Shown here piece after piece: positions 26,801 to 36,055 of a stretch of 64,000 nucleotides of DNA; within the stretch, counting starts at the first letter, position 1; each line of letters opens with the position of its first letter. The DNA lies in contig BSYO01000026.1 of assembly GCA_033239525.1 (NCBI GenBank), forward strand, positions 3,286,001 through 3,350,000, read 5' to 3'. The DNA is from Nepenthes gracilis. Taxonomy: Eukaryota > Streptophyta > Magnoliopsida > Caryophyllales > Nepenthaceae. The notes under the pieces were generated by a model that saw only the letters and a program-made list of their open reading frames with translations, was not told the origin of the DNA and made no database searches. The position numbers were made by a program, and so were the translations under genes.

Positions 26801-29800
26801 AAAAAGGGTTGTGAAAACAAGGTAGTGGATGCCCTACCTCAAAAGGAGGAGGAACTAAAAACTCATGATGGTATCCTACCCGAATCAGGGCTAGATTAAT
26901 GAGATCAAGACCTCTTACCAAGTCGACCACGCCATTCAGAAGCTCCTTCGGCAAATTTGCAAAGGAACAAAGTAGACCAACGGGTTTGATTTAAAACAAG
27001 GGATACCTTTTAAAAATGGAAAATTTTTCATAAGTTAAGAATCGGGAATTAAATGACAAGTGATGGAATGGATCCATGCTAGCCCTTCTGCTGGACACTC
27101 AGGGTATCCTAAAACTTTGAGTTGGGCTAAGGCAAATTTCTTGTAAAAAGGAATGCAATGTAATATCAAACATTTCATCAATGAGTGCTCCCTTTGCCAA
27201 ATTGCCAAAATTGACCCTTAGAAACCATACGATCTCCTCCAACCCGTACCTATCCCTAAGCTTTCATGGTCAAACCTCTCTAATGGATTATATAGAACGT
27301 CTACCCTCATCCCAACAATATAATAGTGTCTTGGTAGTCGTGGACTATTTAACCAAATATGTCCATTTTATACCTCTCACTCACCCCTACAAAACGTCAA
27401 AAATTGCTCAACTTTTTTCTCACGTCATAAAGTTACATGGGATTTCCAACACTATAGCGAGTGATCGAGACAACATATTAACAAACTCTCTTTGGAAGGA
27501 ATTGTTTATATTACACGGGACTTGGTTGCAATACAGTTCAGCCTACCACCCACAATCAAACGGACAAATTGAAATCATGAATAAGAGTTTGGAACAGTAT
27601 TTGCACTGCTACATAGTTGACAAACCCAAACTATGGTCAAACTGGCTGGCCATGGCCAAATAATCATATGATACTAACTAACATTCTTTGACAATTTAGC
27701 CCCTTTTGAAATTGTCTATGGACATCCATCCTCAAAGTTGGCTTAGGTTTGTTAAAAGGATTACCAACCATGAGGCAATGGATGAGGAGCTACAAACATG
27801 TGACAAATCCTAGACCTTCCAAAAGAGAATTTGCAGAAAGTTGAAGCATACATGAAAACACAGTATAATAAGTATAAAAGGGAGAGAGAGTTCCATGTTG
27901 GGGGCTTTGTTTATCTCTACCTATAACCATACCGCCAAAAGTCAATGTTATTTTGAAAAAGTTTGAAACTAGTGCCTAAATACTTCGACTATATGAAATC
28001 ACAGAGAGAGCAGGAACTATGGCTCACCGACTAGCTCTTCGGCCATCTGTAAAGATCCATCCAGTGTTTTATGTGTTGGTGCTAAAGAAACAAGTTGGAT
28101 CTATATCCAAAGTATTGTCATCCTTATCTCTGATTAGTTTTGAAGGAGAAATCTTGCTCCAGCCTAGACAAATAGTGGGATGAAGGGTGTGGAAGATAGC
28201 GGGAAGGAAGGTTGGAGTGGTCTTGATTAAGTGGAAATGAACCTTTGATGTAAATTACACCTAAGAGCCCCTTCATTCCCTTAAGCTCAAATATCATCAT
28301 CTTGAGGGCAAGATGCTTTAAAGGAGGGAGCTTTGATAGCCCGAAAATATGAATAAACATCCAAAGGGGTGGCATAGAAGTAGAAACAATTAAAAAGAAA
28401 AAAAATAAATTGAGTAAACTCCAGATGGAGAAGAGAGTGCTGCGGAAGAAAGGGGAAGGACTGGAAGGCAGTGAACTGCAAGTGCCAAATGAAATGGTGG
28501 CCCAAAAAAAAAAAAAAAAAAAAATCGTCACAACTGTCCAAGTGGCATAATTGGGATTGTTAGATGAGGGTCAGGGAGAAGCGACAGACAGGCTTAGGAA
28601 AAATCAGACTGACAACCGCCGCTGCATAAAATGTGTACAGGGGTAAAGGGACTCATCAATAACATCCATGTGGAGGATCGAGAGCTGTTAGATGAAGTAG
28701 TGGAGGATTGTGGTTTTGTTGGTAGAAAAGGCGTATCACCATCGTCCACGTGGATGAGTATCTGGCGTTAGGTGAGAAAATGGTGGATTGTGATTTTGTT
28801 GAGAAGGTTCATCCCCACCTTCCAGACAGAGAAGCACCAATTGTTAGATGAAAAGAGTGGTAGATCGTGAGTTGTTGTGCCAGCTTAGACAAAGGGTGCC
28901 AAGCATGTGACTTCCAATCTAAGCCACGGGCCACAGGTCACAGACCATGTGATAGGTGCCTAGCAAGTGATGAGAACTCTAATAAGTTGTTAGTATTTAT
29001 AACTATTTTAGTTATATAATACATGTTCAGTTAAAAAGCATCTTATTATAATAATTAGAAAATTTTGCTTGAAACAATATAAATAACATTCTGTAATAGA
29101 ATCAAATCAGGCAATGAAGTACCTTCAAATATTAGAATTTGGAGATATCTTTCTTCTCGAATTAGAAAATCTATCATTTTTTTACTGCTTTTTATTATTT
29201 TTTTAAAAATTTTTTTCATTACTCTCTACCCATTTTCTTCGATCTTCTTGTAAGGAAATTAACACAAAAGGACCGAATTGAGTTGTTACATAGTCATTAT
29301 TTTACTTAAAAAGGGTAACAAAGAAATAGAAAATATGAAGACCAGGAGGACTCACCGCATTTTCAAGTGCCTCTCTTCATTTATGATGTTTCTTGCGTTT
29401 TTTGTTTCAATTTTGTTTTTCTCTCTTTTGTTTCATCTCTATTTGTACAAGAGCTATTATGGTTTTCCCAGTGGGGTAGCTCTCATATCCACCTAACAAT
29501 TAAGATTAAAAGTTAGATAGATGAACAATGAAGATTAAATCACTATTTAAATTACTTGATGTAATCTTTACTATTCGTTCATTTAATTTTTAATCATAAC
29601 CATTAGATAGATATATAAACCTTCCCACTAGAAGGATTATAAGTACACTACTTGTATAGGTTTTGGTTCTCTTTCTCCCCCTACCCTCTCTCTCTATCTC
29701 TCTTGTTCCCCCCGCCCCCTCTCTATCTCTGTTGTTTTGTCCTGCTCTGCATCTTCAATTCCCTATCCCATGTTTTTAATTCCTTTTTTCGTTTTCTTTT

Positions 29801-32800
29801 TGGGCAATTCTGAATTGCTTGTTGCTTTTCACTTACCCTCTCTTGTATATTTCTATTGTTATTTTGCAATCTCTCTCTCAGTTGTCTTTCTTTATCTTTG
29901 CCTCTGTCCGATCCCATACCGATGAAATCTTCCCACTCGGTGTTTGTATTCAGAAGAACCCAAGGAGGAGATAGAGGGTTACAAACCTAGTGATTAATGG
30001 TATGGAAATAGAGCAGCTGAAGATGTAGTGAAGTCAGTGATTGAGAGGATGGATGAAATCAGCTGGAGTCGCCTACCAAAAGAGAGCCATCTATTCCTCC
30101 ACGAGTATTAGAGGACTATAATAATTTTTTTATATGCAATTTCTGGCAACATAAGTTAGAAATTTGGACAATATTTTAGATATCTTCTACTTTTAACTAA
30201 CTTTATGATTTTAAGGAAATTTAGTTGATGTCATATTCATATATTATGTTTTAAGAAAATATATTTTGATTGCTAGATTAGTAGATCACTGCCTACATAA
30301 TGTATCTTAGCCTATTCACTAAACAGTGGTGATGATTATTGAGACTATATATTGTCCCCTCATATAGTTTATATTTTGTCTCCATCCCTTCCTCTCCCCC
30401 CCCCCCTCATCTGGTTCTCATTGTTCAAGGGAAAGTTGTTAGGGTCCTCCCAACGGAGATGCTCTCCGTTCATCCAGCAGTTTGGATTAGAAGTTGGATG
30501 AAATAATAGTTGACATTGAATCAAGTGATTTAAATGATTATTTAACCTAACTATTCATTCATCTAACTTTTAATCCTATAGTTGGGTGGATAGTGGAGTT
30601 TCCCCATTAGAAGGATTCTAAACAGCACTCTGTTCAAGGCATTGCTTAAAGTTACAACATATATATATATATATATTCATCTTGCAAACTTTGCAACTAC
30701 TCCATGCCTCACATTAAATGAGTTAATACATAATTGTTGTTACTCTTAAGACATTTGAGGGGATGGTATCAGGGCACATTTTTTAACCAAATCAGTCAAA
30801 TGATTCTATTAAAAAAAATGTAAAAATAAAATGCAAAAAAATGGCCTAGTTATTAGTTTGGTGCATAATATGATGTTGGAAACTGGAAGAGATTGACGGA
30901 ATTGAAGATTTTCAGTGCTCAATAATTGTTGGTAGAGTAATGCTTAATGTCCAACCCACTCACAACTTGTTTGCAATTCATTCTTTATATGTAGGGCTCA
31001 TTTGAATTTTTTTATTTCTTTTAAAATCCCAATGGGGCCTACATAAAGAGAGAGAGGTTATCTGCTGCTCAGTATTTGGCATGCTAAGATCAAAGTCATT
31101 TATATACAGGTGGAATGGTGAAGAACTGAAATTGGCTACTGGTGATGAACATGTTACCTGTCTCCTGCACTACCTGAAGCTGTGCAGTGCATATCCTGGA
31201 GTTCCTGTAAGATGTCTGAACCACTTTTGTGTATTTTTGGCACGGAATGGAATATCTGTTTCAGGCCCCCAATGCTGATGCCGATACAAAATTGAAAAAT
31301 GTCACCTTATTTGCGATAAATATTGCACTAAATCGATTTGAATAATTAAAACAGATTTACATAGCAAATCGCATCTAGTGAAACCTACGGCCTTATTGTT
31401 GTTGGAATCTAAGGGGCAAATCTTGGCCCATGTATCCTTATTGTTGTTGGAATCTAAGGGGCAAATCTTGGCCCATGTATCAAAAACATCGTGTATCAGA
31501 TGACATATCAAAAATATTAGTACGTGCGGTTATTTTGAATATCCGTTAATATATTGCTTTATATTTTCAATATGGAAACATGCCACAATTACATTGAGAA
31601 ATATCGGTCTTGGGCCGGGCTCCCCTAATATATTGGGTCCGATAAAAATACATGTCACTCGATATGACTAATAGTGATACTGATTTTTGTGTGTCAATTG
31701 TTGTTGAATTTCTTGTGCAAACTCTTCTCATGACGACTAGCATGGTAATGAATATGGACTGTGGTTTGTCAGATGTGATGACCAACAAGAGAGAAGTTCG
31801 CCATTTAGACAATGTCTATTAGAAGTGGACAGATGGCTAAACGGTCTTCCATTGCAGAAAATCAAAGGGTTGGTTTCTTAATGAAAATATCAATGCCTGT
31901 CGTGGCCGTATCGGTATCAGTTATATCGGGCGATATGTATTGGTATCAGATATATTGGCTAAAAAATTTCTCTTTCTAATCAGAACCAGTTAAGAAAATA
32001 TTTGCCGATATCGGCAAAATATCAGAAAAAAATTGGATATGTCAGCCAATGTATTGCATTTTGTTTTTATATAAAAAAATATCGATATTGAGGACTCGAT
32101 ATTGATATATGTCACACGATATTTGGATTTCTATTTTGTGCTAAAATGGTTGTGTGCTTTGTTCAGGGGAACTTAAGAACAAGAGATAGTATGGGGGAGC
32201 CATTGGCAACATCTTGCCATTCCAAGTTTATGGGAACTGTGGATTACATATGGTATTGAATCTTTGATTTAAAAGAAAAAAACCATTTGATTTAAGGAAT
32301 TTTATGACTTGTTTAATGTTTGATGCAGGCACACTGAAGAACTTATTCCTGTGAGAGTTCTTGATACTCTGCCTGTAAATGTTTTGAGAAAAATGGGAGG
32401 GCTACCAAATAAGGTGATAATATCTCACTTCGTTTATAATAATTTGATGATTGGTGTTAACAAGGACATGCTTTAATCATTGTTTGGATATCCTTGATGA
32501 CATGACATCTTATTTATCCAAAGTTACTAAAGGGTCAACATTGTGGATGAAAATATCGATATCGATATCAATATCAGTATTGGTTGTAATTATATTGGTA
32601 TCGGATATATTGGACAATATATATCAATATTTGATACATCAGAAGAAATTTTTTCCTAAGAATCTTAAGTTAACTAGCAAATATTGATAATATCAGTCAA
32701 TATATTAGCGAAATATCAACTGATATTTTGAATATTGACTGATATATTATTCATGTGACAACATATCATGATTTTATTATAGTATCAGGGAGTCTGATGC

Positions 32801-33411
32801 CAATATTTGTCGATCGATATATTATGTATCGGCATCTATGGTTCACACAATAATAGATTGATAGACAGATGTTACGTCACTTGAGGGTTTCCCAACGGTG
32901 GTTAATAGATGTTTCCAAAACATTTCTCTAATTTGATAAATCACAGTGATGAAACAACAGTATCAAATATGGGTTGATACTGTAAGTTTTAAAATTTTAG
33001 TTGCCCGACACAGTGTATATGCCGATTTGGACAATTTTACCAGATGGCAACATATAGCCAATACAGTTGACATATCATTATGTGATTGCCCAACATCTAG
33101 ATTTATAGTGTAGCAAGTCCAATAGCTACCTTATCGTATTTTTCTTTTAATTTGGGATATATATTTCGATCTCAAAACACATTTGATATTATTTTCTATT
33201 TTAACGAATCTATAATAATCTTATATGTCATGTCATTATTAATTTTTTGATTTTTTTAATTTTTTGAATTATAGATCAAAAATAACAAAATCTATATTAT
33301 AAAAATACAAAAAATAGTCGAAATAATGTCGACTAAACAAGGTTTCTCCTTGCAATGCAGAAATGGGGCAGCGATCATCTTGCACTTGCATGCGAATTTG
33401 CTTTTGCATAA
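5895..33411 (+). CDS. CCR4-5: CCR4-type poly(A) deadenylase (CCR4 homolog 5-like), 5'-partial, 13 visible exons
   Basis: An EEP-fold (endonuclease/exonuclease/phosphatase) exonuclease. This family shortens mRNA poly(A) tails. Exons, all frame-compatible: 5895-6058, 7689-7754, 7840-7892, 9290-9371, 13128-13171, 18786-18870, 19540-19632, 19733-19765, 19871-19968, 31110-31206, 32167-32252, 32329-32413, 33361-33411 (TAA). The joined product is about 344 residues. Catalytic motifs in order: 'VSYNVLG' (Asn), 'FQEVDRF' (Glu), 'GNIHVLFNP', 'AGDLNSVPQ' (Asp/Asn), 'GTVDYIWH' (Asp) and 'WGSDHLALA' (Asp/His), all intact. Exon order and motif wording match Arabidopsis CCR4 homolog 5. The first exon starts with the last two bases of a codon, so upstream exon(s) exist; they may lie left of the window. 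Intron 1 uses a GC donor (cag|gcaagt) and intron 9 is 11.1 kb and holds a Gypsy element. The gene looks functional apart from the unseen N-terminus. Confidence 0.9.
6229..7395 (-). mobile_element. TRIM-like short LTR element, copy A (in CCR4 intron 1)
   Basis: Two direct repeats, about 6,229-6,448 and 7,183-7,395, share 'gatattctatctatagct', 'agacataatatagagaa', 'ggaaaataatctaa' and 'aatattcttta'. Read on the - strand, the LTR starts TGTTAAAGAATATT. A polypurine tract (complement of 'tcctcctcaaactc', from 6,449) flanks the 3' LTR. A degenerate initiator-Met primer-binding site (complement of 'ctccaatacca', 7,172-7,182) flanks the 5' LTR. The inside is about 730 bp with no coding capacity. LTRs of about 215 bp and the tiny non-coding core fit a TRIM-like, Copia-mobilised element. 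Same family as the copy at 10,024-11,577. Confidence 0.6.
10024..11577 (+). mobile_element. TRIM-like short LTR element, copy B (in CCR4 intron 4)
   Basis: The LTRs at 10,024-10,240 and 11,372-11,577 share 'ttaggttatt', 'ataatttgtt/ctaaataattt', a 'gtataatatcctt/gtagaatatcctt' block, 'atttaagttt/atttaggttt', 'acttagt' and 'ctgcaataa' in the same order. The left LTR is followed by 'aggcatcaga', a worn version of the initiator-Met primer-binding site. The right LTR is preceded by a long G/T tract ending 'gggggggag' that can act as a polypurine tract. The core (about 1.1 kb) has only short ORFs that I do not recognise. No target duplication is evident. The LTR matches copy A (6,229-7,395) in reverse orientation. 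Confidence 0.6.
12590..12865 (+). repeat. 'TATCG' dispersed repeat, copy 1
   Basis: About 275 bp, starting near 'atggatgaaag' and containing 'ttggatatattagaaaa', 'attctgaaaattttgagg', 'ttatgattttactacggt' and 'gaaaaatattcttgatacc'. The same ordered blocks recur in the copies near 18.4, 31.9, 32.5 and 62.3 kb. No ORF and no known superfamily signature. Confidence 0.6.
14614..14729 (+). repeat. 58-bp tandem duplication
   Basis: 'aagaatctctcacacgattc' at 14,614 recurs as 'aagaatctctcacatgattc' at 14,672, and both are followed by the same AT-rich stretch ending 'ttaatcaaatattt'. Intronic. Confidence 0.85.
15560..15965 (-). pseudogene. Unrecognised decayed coding-like segment
   Basis: On the - strand from about 15,950, a frame runs open as '[20 protein letters not shown]' and on through '[13 protein letters not shown]' before a stop. 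After frame changes, a second stretch reads '[16 protein letters not shown]' and '[19 protein letters not shown]'. Such non-biased, protein-like composition within an intron on the antisense strand suggests an old inserted gene or element exon. I do not recognise the family. It is broken and unlikely to be expressed. Confidence 0.3.
16740..17725 (+). pseudogene. Decayed coding-like insert with in-frame 144-bp internal repeat
   Basis: Sits in CCR4 intron 5. Open stretches read '[18 protein letters not shown]', '[20 protein letters not shown]', then '[20 protein letters not shown]'. A segment follows in which 'YSNKIAYNI...ISSSGKIT' occurs twice, exactly 144 bp (48 codons) apart (17,237 and 17,381). 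It ends in a frame reading '[19 protein letters not shown]'. Scattered stops and frame changes show it is not a live gene. The acidic, Ser/Asn-rich composition and lack of introns suggest a retropseudogene or a captured transcript. I do not recognise the parent gene. It is not part of the CCR4 reading frame. Confidence 0.4.
18425..18690 (+). repeat. 'TATCG' dispersed repeat, copy 2
   Basis: Contains 'gaatgagaatatctatatca', 'attagtcgtaactatatcg', 'attctgaaaattataagtta', 'gatattatcacgatattg' and 'aatatcgatattggggac'. The order is the same as in the other copies. Lies about 95 bp upstream of the exon at 18,786. Confidence 0.65.
20040..23814 (+). repeat. 5' LTR of intronic Gypsy element, split by an insertion
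   Basis: Two LTR parts, 20,040-20,897 and 23,749-23,814, together align with the 3' LTR at 28,334-29,290. They are separated by the insertion at 20,898-23,743 and its target duplication. Confidence 0.8.
20898..23743 (+). mobile_element. Nested solo-LTR-like insertion (2.85 kb)
   Basis: Interrupts the 5' LTR of the Gypsy element. It begins TGTGGCAACTC, ends GGGGTGTTACG (a one-base change from the usual ...ACA end), and is bracketed by ATTCT at 20,893-20,897 and 23,744-23,748. The intact 3' LTR of the host element has only one such site. TG...CA-type ends with 5-bp duplication identify an LTR. No primer-binding site, polypurine tract or coding domain is visible inside, so it is probably a solo LTR. 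The length and the 'ggggtgttac' end recall chromovirus-type LTRs; that is only a guess. Confidence 0.65.
26305..26566 (+). repeat. 131-bp tandem duplication in Gypsy RNase H region
   Basis: 'ggctcaagacgacaatgtcc' occurs at 26,309 and again 131 bp later, with the whole following segment copied almost exactly through 'atatagaagcaata'. Because 131 is not a multiple of three, it shifts the pol frame. Confidence 0.92.
27181..27663 (+). pseudogene. Integrase core remnant of intronic Gypsy element
   Basis: A 160-codon open segment with the D-D-E integrase order: '[10 protein letters not shown]' (first Asp), '[19 protein letters not shown]', '[18 protein letters not shown]' (second Asp) and '[20 protein letters not shown]' (Glu). 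All three catalytic positions remain. The N-terminal zinc-binding part and the C-terminal part lie in broken frames on either side, so no full integrase can be made. Belongs to the element at 20,040-29,290. Confidence 0.8.
28334..29290 (+). repeat. 3' LTR of intronic Gypsy element
   Basis: Starts TGATAGCCCG after a polypurine tract, ends GAGTTGTTACA, and matches both parts of the 5' LTR. Confidence 0.85.
29457..29642. mobile_element. Fold-back MITE, copy 1
   Basis: About 186 bp. The left end 'tatggttttcccagtgggg' is mirrored by the right end 'cccactagaaggattat'. Inner arms 'gattaaaagttagatagatg' and 'cgttcatttaatttttaatc' are also inverted. Non-coding. Same family as 30,441-30,621. Confidence 0.6.
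30441..30621. mobile_element. Fold-back MITE, copy 2
   Basis: About 181 bp with inner arms 'ggattagaagttggatga' and 'catctaacttttaatcc'. The right end 'ccccattagaaggattct' matches the right end of copy 1. Intronic. Confidence 0.6.
31391..31480 (+). repeat. Perfect 45-bp tandem duplication
   Basis: The unit beginning 'ccttattgttgttggaatct' and ending 'cttggcccatgtat' occurs twice head-to-tail (31,391-31,435 and 31,436-31,480) without a mismatch. It lies 185 bp downstream of the exon ending at 31,206. Confidence 0.95.
31880..32130 (+). repeat. 'TATCG' dispersed repeat, copy 3 (with a partial copy at about 31,495-31,700)
   Basis: Contains 'aatgaaaatatcaatgcc', 'gtatcagatatattggctaa' and 'aatatcgatattgaggac'. 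A weaker, partial relative with 'gagaaatatcggtcttgg' and 'cctaatatattggg' lies just upstream. Ends close to the acceptor of the exon at 32,167. Confidence 0.6.
32540..32845 (+). repeat. 'TATCG' dispersed repeat, copy 4
   Basis: The longest and clearest copy: 'tggatgaaaatatcgatatc', 'attggttgtaattatattgg', 'ggtatcggatatattgga', 'catgattttattatagtatc', and a terminal 'tcgatatattatgtatcgg'. The terminal 'ggatgaaaatatcgat' and 'atcggcatcta' look weakly inverted. Confidence 0.65.
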
Positions 33412-33620
33412 AGTTTCGACGGCCATTGATCAGGGTTTGTATTTATAGATGATAGAAGTAGGGTCTGTTATGGTCTTTTTATTGATGAAGCTTCCATGTC
33501 ATTCTAGGGCTAAGATTGAGCCATAAAAAATTAATGGTTGAGATTTATTTTGTGTTTTAATGTTCTATTTTATTACCCGTCTTCTATTTTTTTGTTAATC
33601 TAAAATTTTTGAATTATAAT

Positions 33621-34719
33621 TGATGGGTGCTGACACCCAATGCCCAGAAAGAAAGGCCCAAAAGCCAAGCCCGCGGATCAAGAGAATTACGATGACAATC
33701 TGGCCCAAAAGGCCCAAAATACTAACTTAGCTCAAGAGGTTAAGTTGGCCGTAAAAACTCGATAACCTAAGCTAGCGTTCTAAGAAGCCCAAATGGCGAC
33801 AATGGTCCGAGAGATCAATTTGACCCAAGAGGCCCGAGGACTCTATAAGGGGCTGACGTCACCAATGAAATCCCGAGGATATAAAGCCAAGATTATGACA
33901 CCGAAATCCCAAGGATTTTTAGCAAGTGAAACGTTCGAGAACCTAACACAATAAGCTCGAGGATTCAGCAAAGGCCCAGAAAACTTTCTAGGTATGAGGA
34001 CAATCTCATCACCTCTGGGCCATCAGGTCAAGGGAAAAGAAGGTTCAAGATGACTGGGCACGTCAGCTTAGATGATTCACTGTTGCTAAAGAGCACGCGT
34101 TCTCTACAACACGCTACCCCCGCAGGGAATCACGATGCTCAAAGCACGCGCCATCATTATAGGTCTAACGGCACCTGACACACCGGATCAGCAGAGTTGC
34201 TGGCAGCCCTCTTTGACACGCCGAATCAGCAGAGTTGGTGGCAGGCGTCCCAGTACACGCCAACGCTACGTGTCCCCATGCCAACGGCATGATCCCCCTC
34301 TATAAATACCTCATTCAAACAACGAGAGAAGGGATTCCAAGAGTTAACATTTGCATACATATTGTGAACAACAACCAAGTGAAAGAAATGGAGAAAAGAA
34401 AAGAGAGAATAAGATCTCTCGCCTTGTAACTTTGTGTGGCAACAAATAGTGCCACTGTGTCCAGTTGTACTCTATTCTCACGATAGTGGAATCTTTTGTA
34501 CCTAGCGTTCACCACCGTGATTTTTTTCCCTTTCATTCAAAAAGGGGTTTTCCATATAAAGTTTTCGTGCCTTGCGCCGTCATCCTATCTTACTTTTCGA
34601 AACGCTATTCTTGTCAAACTTAATAGTTCCTTTTGTGTTGTGTAATTTCGTCCGTTCAAGGGCTCAAAGAATGAACTCGAACTCTCGTTGTATAGCGGTC
34701 GGAGTACGAGGACGTAACA
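33621..34719 (+). mobile_element. Solo LTR (1,099 bp) with perfect ATAAT target duplication
   Basis: Begins TGATGGGTGCTGACACC and ends GAGGACGTAACA. It is flanked by ATAAT at 33,616-33,620 and 34,720-34,724. It carries a convincing TATA box (TATAAATA at 34,301) and no primer-binding site, polypurine tract or coding domain. It inserted about 210 bp downstream of the CCR4 stop codon, at or just past the 3' UTR, with its promoter pointing towards the 3' end of the oppositely oriented ERF gene. Confidence 0.88.
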
Positions 34720-35204
34720 ATAATCAATGTGGAGAAAGAATTTTCTCTTGTTTCTATTTTTTTGAAAAAAAAAATTCATTGTGAAAAATTGTTATTCAAA
34801 TTTTAATTTTGATGAATATTGACTTAGTTTTTAAAAATAAAATTAAATAAAAGTTAAATAATTTAATGATTATAAATAAGACAATTATAGAAATGTAGTT
34901 TTATTTTACTTTATTTTTTAAATTTCTCCTCTCTACATTGTGAGAGCAAGATCACCTTCCAAGCCTTTCCAAATTCCACGTAATCAGAAAAAAATAATTA
35001 AAAAACATTCACTCTTTCTTGAATTATTTAATATATATATATGCTAAGCTTCAAGCAGTATCACTATAAAAACACTCAGAATCAAAACTCTAAAAATCTC
35101 AGTACTCCCAAAAATGGTTGCTCCACAGGGCTGCTAAACAGCCTCATTTTAACGAACAACTGAATAAATAAACACTCCCAACAACATAAATCAATGGATC
35201 AGAT

Positions 35205-35984
35205 CTAAAGAGAGGAACCAATATTCAGAGCTTCGTCAAGCCAATCTAACTCCTCGCTGCCCAGATCGATATCAATATCAGTAAGATCAGTTGCTTCAAT
35301 GAAACCCAAATCATACACTGGAAAATCATCCATCCTCAGCTCATCAAACAACCCATCCAATCCTGACCCAAACCCAGAAACCAAATCGTGTGATGCTCCA
35401 TTTTCCTGTTCCGAACCCATCAGAGACAGCTTGGCAGTCTCAGCAGGGAGGGGAGAGACGTCGAGGACGGAAGACGGCGACAAGCGTGAGGCTGCAGAGG
35501 TCATGGCGTTTGAAGAATTCGGGCACTTTACTAGCTGCATTATGCTCTCAAACTCGAGCTTCTTTTTTTCATAGGCGACTGCAGCATCTTCTACGGCCTT
35601 GTAAGTACCAAACCAGACCCAACAACCACGAATCGGATCACGGATCTCAGCTGCCCATTTCCCCCATTTCTGCTGCCTAATGCCCTTATGCCCGGATCGA
35701 GATAATCTCTTATTCATTGGCATCTTCACTGGATTCAGATTCTTACTATTAGTACGAATAGGAACATGAATTTCCTTCACCTTTCGCTTACTGACATTGA
35801 ACTGATTCTCCCAGTTTTCAGACTTTTCATCCTCGTCGTCGCTCGAGGAATCTGTGGCGTCGGGATCGGAGTAAATTAGCCGAATCTTTTGCCTAAATTT
35901 TGGTTCTTTTTCACAGCCATGCTTCTTTCTCTCTTTCACAGCATGAATGCCTTGTTTGGGAGGTTGCCTTCGAAGACTAGTCAT
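35205..35984 (-). CDS. AP2/ERF transcription factor with CRF domain (ERF116-119 type)
   Basis: A 259-residue single-exon CDS for a nuclear DNA-binding transcription factor. An N-terminal CRF-type motif 'KIRLIYSDPDATDSSSDDED' lies near residues 33-52. One AP2/ERF domain lies near 98-148 ('KGIRQQKWGKWAAEIRDP', then 'GCWVWFGTY' and 'AAVAYEKKKLEFES'). The C-terminus is strongly acidic (two blocks near 214-254, ending 'ELDWLDEALNI'), as expected of an activation region. CRF motif plus 'RQxKWGKWAAEIRDP' and a 'KKLEF' helix end point to the ERF group VI-like branch of Arabidopsis ERF116-119. I chose the ATG at 35,984: the open frame reaches 36,065 only through a TTG, and a TGA lies just above. The AP2 segment 'RVWLGT' is changed to 'WVWFGT'. 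The leader holds an intron and a long uORF. Confidence 0.9.
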   Translation of the reverse strand: MTSLRRQPPKQGIHAVKERKKHGCEKEPKFRQKIRLIYSDPDATDSSSDDEDEKSENWENQFNVSKRKVKEIHVPIRTNSKNLNPVKMPMNKRLSRSGHKGIRQQKWGKWAAEIRDPIRGCWVWFGTYKAVEDAAVAYEKKKLEFESIMQLVKCPNSSNAMTSAASRLSPSSVLDVSPLPAETAKLSLMGSEQENGASHDLVSGFGSGLDGLFDELRMDDFPVYDLGFIEATDLTDIDIDLGSEELDWLDEALNIGSSL

Positions 35985-36055
35985 TTCTTCCGATATGACC
36001 TGGGTATTCAAGAAAATTTCTAAACTTTCAAGGAAACACGAACAGTTCCCTAAGT

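Larger units (their letters stand above)
20040..29290 (+). mobile_element. Full-length but dead Ty3/Gypsy element in CCR4 intron 9
   Basis: The 5' LTR (20,040-23,814, interrupted) and 3' LTR (28,334-29,290) match along their length. Flanks are taatc / tagtc, an imperfect 5-bp target duplication. An initiator-Met primer-binding site 'tggtatcagag' starts at 23,819. A polypurine tract 'aaaggagggagct' precedes the 3' LTR. Inside: decayed gag with a Cys/His knuckle patch ('[14 protein letters not shown]', near 24,720), aspartic protease '[13 protein letters not shown]' (near 24,960), RT (25,430-26,090) with the catalytic box altered to 'FFYDILIF', RNase H, and integrase (27,181-27,663). Gene order PR-RT-RH-INT fixes it as Gypsy. 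Many stops, a 131-bp duplication and the RT change make it non-autonomous. It lies in the sense orientation of the host gene. Confidence 0.88.

Noticed and set aside
28124..28541. 135- and 84-codon frames on the - strand near the Gypsy 3' LTR
   Set aside because: They translate poly-A/T tracts and the LTR itself in reverse; Phe-rich artefacts.
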